Of a stretch of 22,255 bases of DNA, positions 7,869-18,130 are shown piece after piece. The notes below the pieces were generated by a model. The model had not been told where the DNA came from. It did not search any database and was given only the letters and a program-made list of their open reading frames with translations. The stretch covers positions 1 to 22,255 of the forward strand of contig SGPM01000379.1 of the NCBI GenBank assembly GCA_004802725.1, given 5' to 3'. The translations under genes were made by a program, and so were the position numbers. Position 1 is the stretch's first letter, and every line of letters begins with the position of its first letter. The stretch is from Antrodiella citrinella (taxonomy: Eukaryota > Basidiomycota > Agaricomycetes > Polyporales > Steccherinaceae).

Positions 7869-10654
7869 TCAGTCTAGTTTCTCCACCTTGATACCATCGG
7901 TGGACTCCGTATCGTCAGTCCTCTCCTCGTCTTCGGCGCCGCCCTCGTCGTTGGGTCCGTTGACGTCCTCCACAGACAGACGCGCAGCGACGTTCTGCAA
8001 TATACGCTTCGCCTCGGCCTCAGCAGCAGCGGTAGCAGCAGTGGCCGCCGCGATGGCTTCAGCGTCCTTCTTAGCCTGCTCAGCAGCAGCCTGAGCAGCA
8101 CGAGCCTCCTCAAGGATCTTCTTCGCGGCCTCCTCCTCGAGCTTCTTGCGTTCCTGCTCCTTGATCTCGCGTTCCTTCTCGAGGAGTTCCTTGCGTTTCC
8201 GTTCGCGCTGCAAAGAAGAGAAGGTCGTCAGCACGCCAAAAGGAAAGGCCGGAAAACACCGAGCGGACGGGCCGCCCCATCAGATAAGTTATCGATGTCG
8301 GATAACCGTCTGCCGAAACAACAAAAGGGATGGCCCAACAAATCCAAAAATCCCTTCTCATTGCACTCACCTCCAGCTTTTCGTTGAGCTCCCTCGCCTC
8401 CTTCTCCTTCCTCATCCGCTCGCGCAGCTCCCGTTCTTGGATGACCCACTCTGCCGCACCACCAGCTGCTTCCTCAGGCCGGCTCTTGTTCTTCAACAGA
8501 TCTGCAGGTCACAGAATCAGCTACGGTTCACTAGCGTCGCCAAACGTACCACACATGCCCCAGAAAAGAGCTGCATGTAAAATCAAGGAGAGAAGACAAG
8601 AAAACAACTATCAGCGAAAAGGGAGGATGAGCACGCGACTTACATCCTTGCAGCGCCGCAACGCTGAACTCCTCATCTGGGATCGAGTCGGCGAACTTCT
8701 TGGCCAGCTTCGCAAGGGTTGCAGCATCCAGAGGAGGCGAGGAGTGCTTGTATGCCGCGATATCCTCTTCGACGGACGGCGGAAGATACGACTGGCTCGC
8801 CTTCAGCTCTTCTTGGGTGGCCTTCGGAATGTCCACGCGTAGAGGGGTGGGCACGCTTCGCTTGCTAGTAGACGATGTAGCTGGAAGGGAGATCGAGGAG
8901 TCGCTTGGACTTGTCATGGAGGACGGCATCGAGAAGGTGGACGTGGACGCGCCCGACGACGATTCTACGGACGGTGATGGTAGCTCGATTCCTTCAAGAT
9001 CGCCTTCCAACTCTACTTCATCCTCTTCCGCCGATGGGAAGAAATTGTTGAACAGGAGCTCGGCTTGCCACTTGGACGCGTTCTTGAACTCGATCCAGAC
9101 ATCCATACGACCAGGACGGGACAACGCAGGATCCAGGCGATCCAGATGGTTCGTCGTGCTGTGAGACAAGTCGTGAGCTGGGCGAGACACTCAGGTGAAC
9201 GGAAGCTGCTTACGCGAACAGGATGCGCCCTTCGCTCGCGGCGACACCATCCAAAGCATTCAACAAACCACTCAGCGTAAGGGTGTTGATATCGGAGATC
9301 CCGTCTGGCTTGCGATGCCTGGCACTGCGAAGGCTCGTGTGCGTGGACTCGATGCTATTCGGTACCGTGGCAACGTTGGTAGCATTCTGCTCTGGGTTCC
9401 CTGTCGACTCGGCGTCACGCGTGGTGCTCCTAGTGAAGGCCGCGTCGAGATCCTCAAGGAGGACGATGCAGCGTGCAGGGACGCGTCCCATGAGCGTGGT
9501 GAGCGTACTGTCGTTGATCCACGATGACGAGAGCGAAACGACGTAGATGTCGAGCATCAGGTCGCCGGCGATGGCGTGGATGAGAGAACTCTTCCCAGAG
9601 CCTGGAACGCCATGTAGTAGGTAGCCCCGGCGGAATGGGATACCTCGATCCGCATACCACTGCAATGATGAAATGGTGTATGTATTAGCATATGATGATG
9701 GAAGGCGTATATGAATGACGACAAGACAACACGAAATTGGCATGTACAGCCCAACACACGGCGTGAGTTGACGCTGATTTCTCTCAGAAAGGATAGCTGA
9801 TGATACCGTGACCTTACCTTCTCAGACTTGAGGAAGTCCCTTGTATCGGCTATGAGCATCTCTTTCACACCTGGATTGAGGACGATGGAGGACATGGGAC
9901 GCTTATGCCGCGAATCGGTCCATCGCCAGCAGCCATGGGAGTCTGCGAAGTAGATTTGAATACGGTGGACGGCCTCCGCTTCGTACTCTTTCTTGGCTTG
10001 GAGGACGAGCTGCTTGAGGATGGAATTATTGCGTGCGACGACGCTGATAGAGAGCATCTCGGAATTGCTTCCGTCTTGTTTCCTGCCACGCCGTACACGA
10101 AGCCAGTGTCCGCGATAGTAGATGGTGTGCGTCGAGTTGGCTGTGGGCTGGAAGACGACGCGCGTCTTGACCTTTCCTGGGACATCTTCGTCGTCACCGC
10201 CCTCGTCGTCATCGCCGAAAGAGTTGTCAGCGATGCGGGTGCCGTAAGTGGAGGTGGCGGTCCTGGTAGTGGTCTCGAACTCGCGAGAACGCTGCCATTC
10301 GGGGCGACGGGAGAGCCAGAGCATGAGCCAGTCGTAGGGGTAGTCCTCTTCCGAGAAGTGGGCGGTGAGAAAGAATGCTACACGGAGAGAAATCATTGAT
10401 GAGCATTGTGTTCCTTCATTTCAGCGACAGAAGCATACAATTGATGAAATGAGACCTGAATTGAGGGGACAAGGGTCGTGAGCTGAAATGAAAGGGGACG
10501 ATGAGGAGCAGTTGACGACGTACCATCCAGTGCTTGCCATACGCCTGGCAGTCTCGACGGTGCCTCCAAGGACGACGAGTTTCATGCCGTCAATCATTGA
10601 AGAGCCGCCGCCTCCGCCGACGAGAGGTTGTACGAGGGACTTGAGAGCGTCCAT
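7869..10654 (-). CDS. BCS1-like AAA+ ATPase
   Basis: Seven exons: 10654-10524, 10455-10439 (17 nt), 10377-9818, 9659-9214, 9158-8644, 8501-8371, 8207-7869; 712 aa. The N-terminal BCS1 domain includes FFLTAHFSEEDYPYDWLMLW (about 51-70). The AAA core has Walker A GVPGSGKS (253-260), Walker B IVLLEDLD (301-308), then a low-complexity insert and the second region of homology TTNHLDRLDPALSRPGRMD (386-404) with candidate arginine fingers. After QGYLLKNK the tail (about 578-670) is a charged, Ala-rich coiled coil. Yeast Bcs1 is a mitochondrial inner-membrane heptamer that moves the folded Rieske protein for complex III assembly. Agaricomycetes carry several BCS1-like paralogs, and this one, with its long tail and insert, may not be the true orthologue. 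All splice sites join in frame. Confidence 0.9.
8550..8570 (-). other. Possible 21-nt cassette exon inside BCS1 intron 5
   Basis: Intron 5 (8643-8502, 142 nt) contains a 21-nt segment with a CATGCAG acceptor before it and a perfect GTACGT donor after it. Splicing it in leaves introns of 73 and 48 nt and keeps the frame: the family motif GYLLKNK becomes G-S-LFWGMCD-LLKNK. Skipping it gives the usual motif, so I treat skipping as the main form and inclusion as a candidate isoform. Confidence 0.45.
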
Positions 10655-10860
10655 TCCGGTGAGAGCGCGATCTGAGAGGTGGCAGAGCCAAGGTTACTAG
10701 TACTACGGACGAGGAAATGGTGAGAAGATGGGGCGGGGGATGAGGAGGAAAGAGGAGAGGGCGACCAACTGGCGGGACCTGATGGTGGTGGTAGGTAGAC
10801 AAGAGAGTGTGAGGCGCCAAGCTGGGTTGGGGGTGAAGGGGGAGGCGGTGATATGTGGGT
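10655..10860 (-). promoter_or_regulatory. Pyrimidine-rich leader/promoter of the BCS1-like gene
   Basis: The sense (minus) strand is rich in C and T, with several long CT tracts between about 10720 and 10860, directly upstream of the ATG at 10654. Such tracts commonly precede transcription starts of well-expressed basidiomycete genes. No clear TATA box lies in the correct orientation. Confidence 0.45.
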
Positions 10861-12288
10861 TGTGGCTATAAAGGCTTCTTCGCGTTTGGCAGGCAATATG
10901 TGACTGTGCTCACGGGGCCGATGAGGAAATAGACAGCCTCGGGTGACTCGAGCTGACTGTGGGAGACAGTGAGCGGAGTGTGGTCGACGCCGTTGGGGAC
11001 GGTGAGGGCGGTATGTTGAGCGACGTGGACGCGTCAGCGGGGCTCTTTGACGTGCGGCGACGTCCCAAAGCGGGAACGTGGTCGCGTCTGCATGTCCGTA
11101 TGTGGCAACATCCCTCCAACGCCGGCTGTCCGGATCGGCGACCTTCGCAGTCGCCCTCGCACCCTCTTCTCAACGCCACACTCCGCAGCACACTCGCCGC
11201 TCCCCCGCTTATCAATCCGTAGCCCCGTGGCACGACACCTCCAATGTTCGCCGTCCACCCAGGTCGCAACCGAATGAATAACCATCACCAATGCACGATA
11301 GTCGACAGTCGTGGAACGTGTACAACCCAATCGGTCATCATGAGAAGTTGCCGTCGAACAAGCTTGGGAGGGTCGTGATTGAGGCATTCCGTCTTCAACC
11401 TTAGCTCGCTATATAACAGCCCTTCTTTACCGAGCACCCCCTCGTGTACATGCCGTACGTGTCTATCACCCCCAACACGATGCAAGCTTCTGCGTTTCTC
11501 TGTATCTTTCGTTCATCTTTTTCGGCGGTGTGTCTCCCTTACCCGCCAATGCTCCGTGTGGCGTTGACGTTGGGATTTGGAAGACCATGACAACAAGCAA
11601 GACGTCCTCGAGAGGGGGAAACGTTGATTCCAAATATTCTCTCCACTAGGCAATTGTGGCTTTCAGGGTGGTCGTGTGCCCGTTCGAACTCGATACCGAA
11701 ATACCGCAACGGTGAAGTGACGTGCTTGAAACCTGTGACTAGCATGCCAAGTTCGCTCCGTAGCGGAAGTAGCTGTCAAAGCACGAGGCTCAGAACAATA
11801 CCCAACGTTCACCCCATATGTGTCGGAGGTCAACACCTAAGATGCGCCCTACGACGTGCATCACAGAACGTTCAATACGACCAGGATCGTTCCCTGAGTT
11901 TCCTTGTACGACGGAACCAAATACTCCCTACATCGTCATGGGCGTCCACACGCGCCTACAACTATTTTTGGAACTCAACGCTTCGACAGACCTGCATCGC
12001 CGGCGCCTACGACCTCCTCTATGTCTGAAGTTAAAACTTGAGGGCACTGGGGAACGAATACTGAATACGCTTGATCGCAGCACGACGACGCCATCACTCG
12101 CCACCAAAGGGGCCTCGACCCCCCGTGTTCACCCCTCGTGCACCTCATGACCCGCCGCGCACGTTGAATCCGGAGTCAGCAGTCAGCTATGACTCATAGT
12201 CCATTCTTCCGTGCAGTATATCCTTCCCCTCTCGTGCTCGTACCTCTACCTCCATCAATCTGCGTCTCCGCCAGTGAGCTTTGTGGGG
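10861..12288. other. Intergenic, no supported protein gene
   Basis: This stretch lies between two divergently transcribed genes (BCS1-like leftwards, GFA rightwards). Open frames of 60-135 codons occur on both strands, but they overlap one another, show no family motifs and lack consistent splice structure. The only notable signal is a plus-strand TATATAA at 11410 followed by a tiny ORF. The last 60 nt before 12289 are CT-rich on the plus strand and probably belong to the GFA promoter. Confidence 0.5.
11410..11590 (+). promoter_or_regulatory. TATA box with tiny downstream ORF
   Basis: TATATAA at 11410-11416 is followed by CT-rich sequence and an ATG at 11480 that opens a 36-codon frame, ending at 11590 and starting with MQASAFLCIFRSSFSAVCLP. 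The peptide has no recognisable family, a mildly hydrophobic start and no C-terminal CAAX box, so it is not a typical mating pheromone precursor. It may be the first exon of an unrecognised gene, a non-coding transcript, or nothing. Confidence 0.2.
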
Positions 12289-12852
12289 ATGTCGACGAAA
12301 CAGTACCACGGATCGTGTCTGTGCAGCGAGGTCGGGTTCGAGGTCAACGCAGATCCAGTCATGTACGTCTGTTCCGCTCTCCCCAGATCTTCGGGATGTG
12401 CTGATCTGATAACTGCACAGCGTATCGACGTGCCACTGTAAGAACTGCAAGAAATTTACGGGCACGGTGTTCACCACCAACGTCGTATTCCCCGCAGGCG
12501 TAAGCACCCATCCTCTTGCCTCCTTCTGCTCCGCCGCCGACACCCCGTCATCCCCCAGTCCGCACGCATCACCCGCGGCCAGCCCTTCGTGAGCACCTAC
12601 TACGACGGCGTACAAGACTCGCAAAACGCGCTCACGCGCATATTCTGCTCGCGCTGCGCCTCGCCCTTGTACAACCTCGGCGGCGACTTCGGAAAGACCC
12701 TCTCGGTGTTCTACAGCGCCCTCGACGACTTCAACCCGCCGGAGCGCGAGCACGCGATGGTCCCCGAGGTCGAGTATTATGCGAAGGACAGGCTGGGGTG
12801 GGTCGTGCCCGTCGCTGGTGCGTTGCAGGCGAGCACAAAGCCGGGGAGGTAG
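12289..12852 (+). CDS. GFA/CENP-V domain zinc protein
   Basis: Three exons (12289-12362, 12421-12499, 12559-12852) encode 148 aa; introns are 58 and 59 nt with GT..AG ends. Zinc ligands of the glutathione-dependent formaldehyde-activating (GFA) fold are in place: C10 and C12 in HGSCLCSEV, C29/C31/C34 in TCHCKNCKKFTG, and C81/C84 in IFCSRCASPLYNLGGD. TGTVFTTNVVFPAG is the family's central segment. The founding member, bacterial Gfa, was linked to joining glutathione and formaldehyde, but most fungal relatives have no proven substrate, so only a carbon-sulfur type or scavenging role can be suggested. There is no targeting signal; it is probably cytosolic. The length is that of a complete single-domain member. 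Confidence 0.9.
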
Positions 12853-13605
12853 GACTCGTGCATGGAAGACGTGAATCGTGAATCATGGGATGGCTGGCTG
12901 GAATGGAATGGATGTGTGTTTGGGATTGGGGATTTGAATGGGTGGAACGTTTTGGGTTTATTTTGGTGCGCACGTTCTCTTCCATACAGTGTCGCATGCA
13001 GTTGTCGTTCTGACCCATTCATTTCATTCGTTCTGTGTGTAGAGTGCGTTCGTGTCGTGTACATACTACGGGAGAACTGGAAACATAATACTATGACGTC
13101 AATCATCACTTCATCTGCTGCCACCTGCGCATGACAGAGCGGTCTCTGCGCAGACACATGTATCAAGACATCTATTTATCGCGCTCGTGCAGCACTCTGC
13201 TCAGGCTCGGATCCGAGCATTCTCCACGCACGCATCGTTGATCCCCTTCGATCTCTCGAATCCTAATTCTGATGCCCGCAAACACTCCTCTGTACTCACT
13301 CGTGGACGGGCGAACCTGAACTTGCCATCACAAGTGAGCACATGCTGACTTGCTCATACTTCCTCGCGTCACGATAATGACGAGGTGCGTCTAGGCTCCC
13401 ACAGTCAGCCTCTAGTACTGTGCGGAAGACAGTCGTTCCTATCAGTATAGAGGCTGATCAAGGTTGCCATGAGCATCGGTGAAGTCCCCCGGAGTTTGAA
13501 TATGCCGGGATGCCGATAGACGCGCTCTCTTTGTCGCGTCTCTGCTGACGCGTTTGTCTCTACTTTCTATTTCATTCTGACCCAATACACACTGTTTAAC
13601 TACCA
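12853..13605 (+). other. 3' region of GFA gene and upstream region of acidic ORF
   Basis: No gene is recognised. The first 150 nt, rich in short TGGAATGG-type words, are probably GFA 3' UTR. The final 70 nt before 13606 are CT/AT-rich and look like a promoter and leader for the acidic ORF. Confidence 0.4.
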
Positions 13606-13812
13606 ATGTCTACCTCATCCGACATGGATGTCAGCTCCGACGATGCTTGTGACGAATCTACGATACCATCAAGATCTGACTCTGTTCTGTCCAACGCAAA
13701 TCAAGGCAACTTTGACGCAGAGCATCTCATGGAAGACAGCAGTGACGCGTCAAGTTGCGAGAGTAACGAGAACTCGAATGAATGTAATGAAAGACAGTAT
13801 TGTGCTCGTTGA
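13606..13812 (+). CDS. Short acidic Ser/Asp/Glu-rich ORF, probably a 5' gene fragment
   Basis: A 68-codon frame opens in good context (ACCAATGTC) after a promoter-like pyrimidine-rich stretch. It is dominated by Ser, Asp, Glu and Asn (MDVSSDDACDESTIPSRSDS near the start), typical of a disordered N-terminus. No domain is present. Its last 28 codons overlap, in antisense, the end of the helicase fragment on the other strand. The simplest reading is that the beginning of one gene was joined to the broken end of another and this ORF stops by chance just after the junction (about 13780-13800). It could also be a small independent gene. Confidence 0.3.
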   Translation: MSTSSDMDVSSDDACDESTIPSRSDSVLSNANQGNFDAEHLMEDSSDASSCESNENSNECNERQYCAR

Positions 13813-14434
13813 CTAAATGAGCTTCCTTGACAAAAAACCAGCGAATGGAGTTCTTAAACGCCGGCAACCCAAGCAGCTGATAGATCTGCGGAGATGTAAG
13901 CATCCAAGGAGTGAGGAACACCACTAATACAGAGTTCCCAGAGAGAGCTGCAGCTTTCAACTCGGCGAACAGGTCACAACAATTTTTTGAGTACTCGATG
14001 TGAAGCGTATCTTGGTTGATCGCTAGCGAGGGAATCCCATACCGAGCAAAGACTTGAGACTATGAACTGAGGCTTAAACATATCAGTCAACTAAATTGGT
14101 CACTAACTACTAGTACGTACCTGTTGTTCTGTAAGAAATTTGGAAGGCTCTACGATGAGAGCTATTCCCGGCTGCTTTAGTTCCTGAGCCGCAAGAAGAG
14201 GAGCTAGGCAAACAAGAGTTTTGCCGCCTCCTGGAGCAATCACGAGGAAGACATCTTTTCCGAGGATCAAGTCCAAGCCATGGTCAAGTTGAAAAGTGCG
14301 GATAACAGGGAGAGAGCAGCGGCGTTTCAGCAAGTTGTTAAGCCACACTGAGTCTGCACAGTACTGATCATGAGCTGAGCAGGGTTCTCGTCAGATTCCA
14401 TCACATGAGAGACCAGGTCTTCGTCGTTGGACAT
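13727..14434 (-). pseudogene. RecQ-like DNA helicase, N-terminal fragment
   Basis: From ATG at 14434 the frame reads MSNDEDLVSHVMESDENPAQ, then needs a shift near 14340 to continue as FQLDHGLDLILGKDVFLVIA with the P-loop PGGGKTLV (motif I) and IALIVEPSKFLTEQQ. A good intron (14120-14060, 61 nt, GTACGT..CATAG) joins it to SQVFARYGIPSLAINQDT and FLTPWMLTSPQIYQLLGLPA. Motif II, DEAH in active enzymes, reads KEAH, so the metal-binding Asp is gone. Homology stops just after, and the frame ends at 13727 in unrelated sequence; motifs III-VI and any RQC or other C-terminal domain are missing. Such RecQ-related genes are amplified in many agaricomycetes, often beside mobile DNA. It is certainly not a working helicase. 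Confidence 0.78.
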
Positions 14435-16474
14435 GGCTGCATACAAGAAATGAAAGATGGGATGGTGCGTGTTGCAGAAACGAGTTTACAAGTTTAAGTG
14501 TGGACGCGAAGGTACAAATGTTGCCGATCGCTGCCGCACGGCCCGTCGAACGGTCACCGGTGTCTTCGGCGCCCTATGACGTTTCAAAGTCCGAGGGACT
14601 TCACCAAGGCTCATGGCAACCTTGACCAGCCTAAGGTGCGTCTTGCATCCTTCTTCCTGCCTTGTCCTTGGTCATCCCACCATCAAAACATCGACACCGA
14701 CATCCTCCCTTCCTGTCCAGTCAATTCCCACTCCCATAACCCANCAACACAAAGCACTCCCATCACGCACGATCATCTCTCCATCTAATCTGCATCTTTA
14801 CACCCCCCCCCCCCTCGCGCCATCATCCGACATCCAAATCACTCGGAAACCCCGGTTCACAAACGCCACTGCTATCCTATGGTATGCATATGCCGGCGTC
14901 CCCGACTCCAGAGTATGCCAAAACTCAATGAAGGATGCAAGATCATCTCACGCCCGTCTCGGTCAGAAGCCCGTACTGATGCTTGTGCACCGTGTCGTGA
15001 CGTCCCTTGATCCCGAGCTGCGTCTCTGTGCGCGCAAGAAAGAAACGCAGGCACTCACTCGTACATACATAGAAGCAGAAGCAGAAGTGGGTGGGTTCGG
15101 AGTGTGAGTTGCGTTGCGAGGTTTGGGAGAACGAGGGAAGGACCGACCGACCCTGCGTTGCGCCGAGACTTCACACACCACTGGCATTGACATGTCTCTG
15201 TCTTTCCTCGCGAGCGCGACTTCCTCAGGCTCGTGATCCCTGTACTATTCGTCTCAGGCTACTCAGGTTCACGTCCCCCTGCTGTCACCTCGAGCCCAAG
15301 GAATATTACCGGTCCAACCTCGCTCGACGCTTCCTACACCGACGTCGAGCCAGGGCAGCCGAATCACGACGGCACGCCGCAAACGACCTCCTCGAGACAC
15401 ACGTAGCTTATCCATATCTCCGCCGTCCACCAACAGAACCCTGAACCTGGCGTAACGACACCCTCGAGGCCTCGCCACACATTCAAACAGAGCAAGGTTT
15501 ACGGTAAACCGAGAGTCATGATCAGTCGTATGGCGTCCCCGGCCGTTGTGGCGTCCAGGATCCATTCATCGTCAACACTCAAACAAACGCCACATCCAGA
15601 CTGCTCTTTCCCTGCGTGGTTGTTGTTGGTTATTCATGAATTTTAGGATGTACATTCGAGGAGAGACGGAGAGGAGAGGAGTAGCGACAGACGTGTGTAG
15701 AATGTAGAAGGAAAACCGAAGTGAGCGTCTTTGTGCGAGCGAGAAGAACTGGACCTTGTTAACACGGATGTATGTATGAGGTTCAACGTGAACTCGATGG
15801 CGAGTGAGGACAACAATTAAGTGTCTGTAAAAGAAGAAGAAAGTGTGAACTAAATTACTTTACACCATAAAAAACATGAAGAAGTAAAAGGGAGGATGAA
15901 GATGGATGTGACGATGATGGGGGTACAGATGGCAACATCACGACGCATGGGAGTGGAGAAGCAGGAGGGATGGTATCGTACTACGGACACGCCTCGAGCG
16001 TTCAGAACAGAACAGCAGGAGATGTGTGGGAACAATAAAGGGTAGAGGACCGGGGAGGACCGGGATATACGGTCAAACGCGTAAGAAGGGTGGAGAGAAG
16101 GAACAGAATAAGGTACCCACGCGGACAACGAAATGAACAGAACGGAAACACAGAAAGAATGGGGAATATGGTGGAAGAGATCGAGATCGTGCGAGGCGTA
16201 GACCATGCGAGCGTGTGCGAGGGAAGAGAGGAGAGCTATGTAAAACAGACGTGATATTAAGACAGAATATAGATGATGCATTCCATACGTGCGATGCGAA
16301 GAAAGGGAGGGCGGCGCTTCTCCATCTGTGGCTTCGTAGAGACGACAGAGGCATCGCAGAAACGACACGGAAAAAGAGGAGCGCGAGGTACCATCCGCGT
16401 AACCCAGTCAAGGCTCATCAGAGTGAGACCCGAAGATTATCATCCATCCAAAGAAAATAACATCAACCGACTCT
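14435..16474. other. Intergenic, 3' side of the G-alpha gene
   Basis: No supported gene. Open frames of 70-170 codons exist on both strands but look random and overlap. The part from about 15600 to 16474 is purine-rich on the plus strand and lies downstream of the minus-strand G-alpha stop, so some of it is that gene's 3' UTR. There is a single N at 14743, a C12 run at 14803, and a small GAAGCA-type repeat near 15070. Confidence 0.5.
14803..14814 (+). repeat. C12 homopolymer
   Basis: Twelve consecutive C, 60 nt after a single ambiguous base at 14743. The run is a likely site of length error or polymorphism. No coding frame that I support crosses it. Confidence 0.8.
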
Positions 16475-17987
16475 CTACAGCAATCCACATTCCCGCAGAT
16501 GGATTTGTAGCAGGATATCTTGGATCGCACTCAGCACGACTGTTTCCAGCGAGTGATGAATGAAGGCATCGAGCACACGGGACCAAATAGAACCATCCAT
16601 CACGAAAAATAAGCGAGAACATCAATCAGCCAAACGTTCATATTCCGCAAGGTGGAAATTTGACGTACACTTGATCTGTTGGGTATCTGTTGCACATGTA
16701 TAGTGTGCGTAAATCTGCTTCGTCGCCGCACTCTGGTTGAGCGAGACGAAACGACTCAGAAGGTATGCGCAAGCAGCGTCGTAATTGTCGCCGCCTTGAT
16801 AGTCAGGGAAGTAGTCACCGAGTGGTGAACGTGGCAGCTTTTCGGCAAACAGGTCGATCTTGTTCAAGAACAGGATCTGCGTGGGAGGACGGAGTAAGTA
16901 ATATGATTGAAACCACCGGTGTCAAAACGACTCCCGGCCAGCAAGAAGAAGACAACGCACGATGGAAGTCTTCACGAACCACCGCGAGTTGCATATTGAG
17001 TCGAAAAGGGTCAGAGCTTCTTGCATACGATTCTGACATACGAGACATTAGTCAGCATCATGGCGACAAAGCGGAACAGCGGAGATGTGGTGACTCACGA
17101 CGCTCTCATCCTCGTACAACATCTGATCATACTCGCTCAACGACACCAGGAATACCAGTGCGGTGACGTTCTCGAAGCAGTGAATCCACTTCTTTCGTTC
17201 TGACCGCTGACCACCGACATCGAACAGCTTGTATGTGAGCTCGCCGACCTTGAACGTTGTCTCCGTGATACCGGTCGTCTTCACTCGAGAACGAAGGATA
17301 TCTTGGTCTGTGGGCATGAAGTTTGGTTGCGACATGCGGTCGATGGCATTGAAGTAGTAGATGGCTGAGTCATTCAGCTGAAACTCCCGTGAGCGGGAGA
17401 CTGCTTCTCGAACAGCGGGGTCTTTCCACAAACCACGAACGGCATCGGCAATGTCGCTCGCGAGAACATCTGTCTCGAGTTGCAGGGGCAGGCTGAGAAC
17501 AACCGACCGCCGTGCGTCATTTTGAGGCGCCAACTGGATGTCGAGATGGGGCATGGCATCAAGGATGGCACTGAATATGGAAGATGAGGTCATTGAACTA
17601 GCAAGATGAGGACATTGACGTACCGCATAGACTGGATGGTGTTTGAAAAGATGATCTCTTTGTAAGACTCCCGCTCAGAGTCGTTGTAACCACCGTGATG
17701 GATAAGCTTCATCTGCTTCAAAACGGTCGACTAGGGGCGGCGAGTGAGTGCAGAGCAGAACGAGGGAGAACAGCTACTGACCTTGCCAGATTCACCAGCA
17801 CCCAAAAGCAACATCTTGATTTCGTTCTTGGCCATCATGCGGTCGCGCTTGAGCTGGCTCTCGATCTCGTCATTCCCTGAATAGGCATGCAGACGTTGAG
17901 CAGGAGAAGCGAGGAGGCAGAGAAGAAGAAGGGATACGTACGGGCCCTGGCCTCGTCGTTCTCGGGGGTAGACTGTACACAACCCAT
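16475..17987 (-). CDS. Heterotrimeric G protein alpha subunit (group I, Gi-like)
   Basis: Seven exons (17987-17942, 17876-17782, 17730-17624, 17570-17099, 17032-16961, 16876-16669, 16539-16475) give 354 aa, the usual length. N-terminal MGC carries the myristoylation Gly2 and palmitoylation Cys3. GTPase motifs are intact: G1 GAGESGKST (41-49), switch I RVKTTGI with Arg178 and Thr181, switch II DVGGQR with Gln204, G4 NKID (269-272), G5 TCATDT (324-329). The C-terminus is ECGLL with Cys351, the receptor-contact tail and pertussis-toxin-type cysteine of the Gi class. It acts at the plasma membrane, coupling seven-helix receptors to cAMP or MAP-kinase pathways in nutrient and mating responses. Introns are 51-129 nt. 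The exact orthologue among the fungal subgroups needs a tree. Confidence 0.96.
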
Positions 17988-18130
17988 GGCGCGATACGCT
18001 GACGGGTTACGAGGGGTGTGGGAGGGGGGTAAGGAGGGAATAAAGAGGAAAGAAAAGAGTGGGAAGGAGCCTCGGGAGAGTAGGGCGAGGAGGAGGCGGG
18101 AGGGTGGTGATGGGAGGAGGAAGGAGACGA
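17988..18130 (-). promoter_or_regulatory. CT-rich leader of the G-alpha gene
   Basis: The sense (minus) strand just upstream of the ATG at 17987 is almost uninterrupted pyrimidine from about 18010 to 18130. This is the classic CT-block organisation of an active filamentous-fungal core promoter and leader. No TATA box is evident. Confidence 0.55.

Noticed and set aside
8330..8842. 170-codon plus-strand ORF
   Set aside because: Lies across BCS1 exons 5-6 and their introns in antisense; low-complexity product.
9905..10399. 164-codon plus-strand ORF
   Set aside because: Antisense shadow of BCS1 exon 3; no motifs.
12187..12753. 188-codon minus-strand ORF
   Set aside because: Antisense to the GFA gene, whose zinc motifs and introns fix the plus strand as coding.
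15850..16368. 172-codon minus-strand ORF downstream of G-alpha
   Set aside because: Ser/Leu/Phe-rich translation of a pyrimidine-rich 3' region; no recognisable features.
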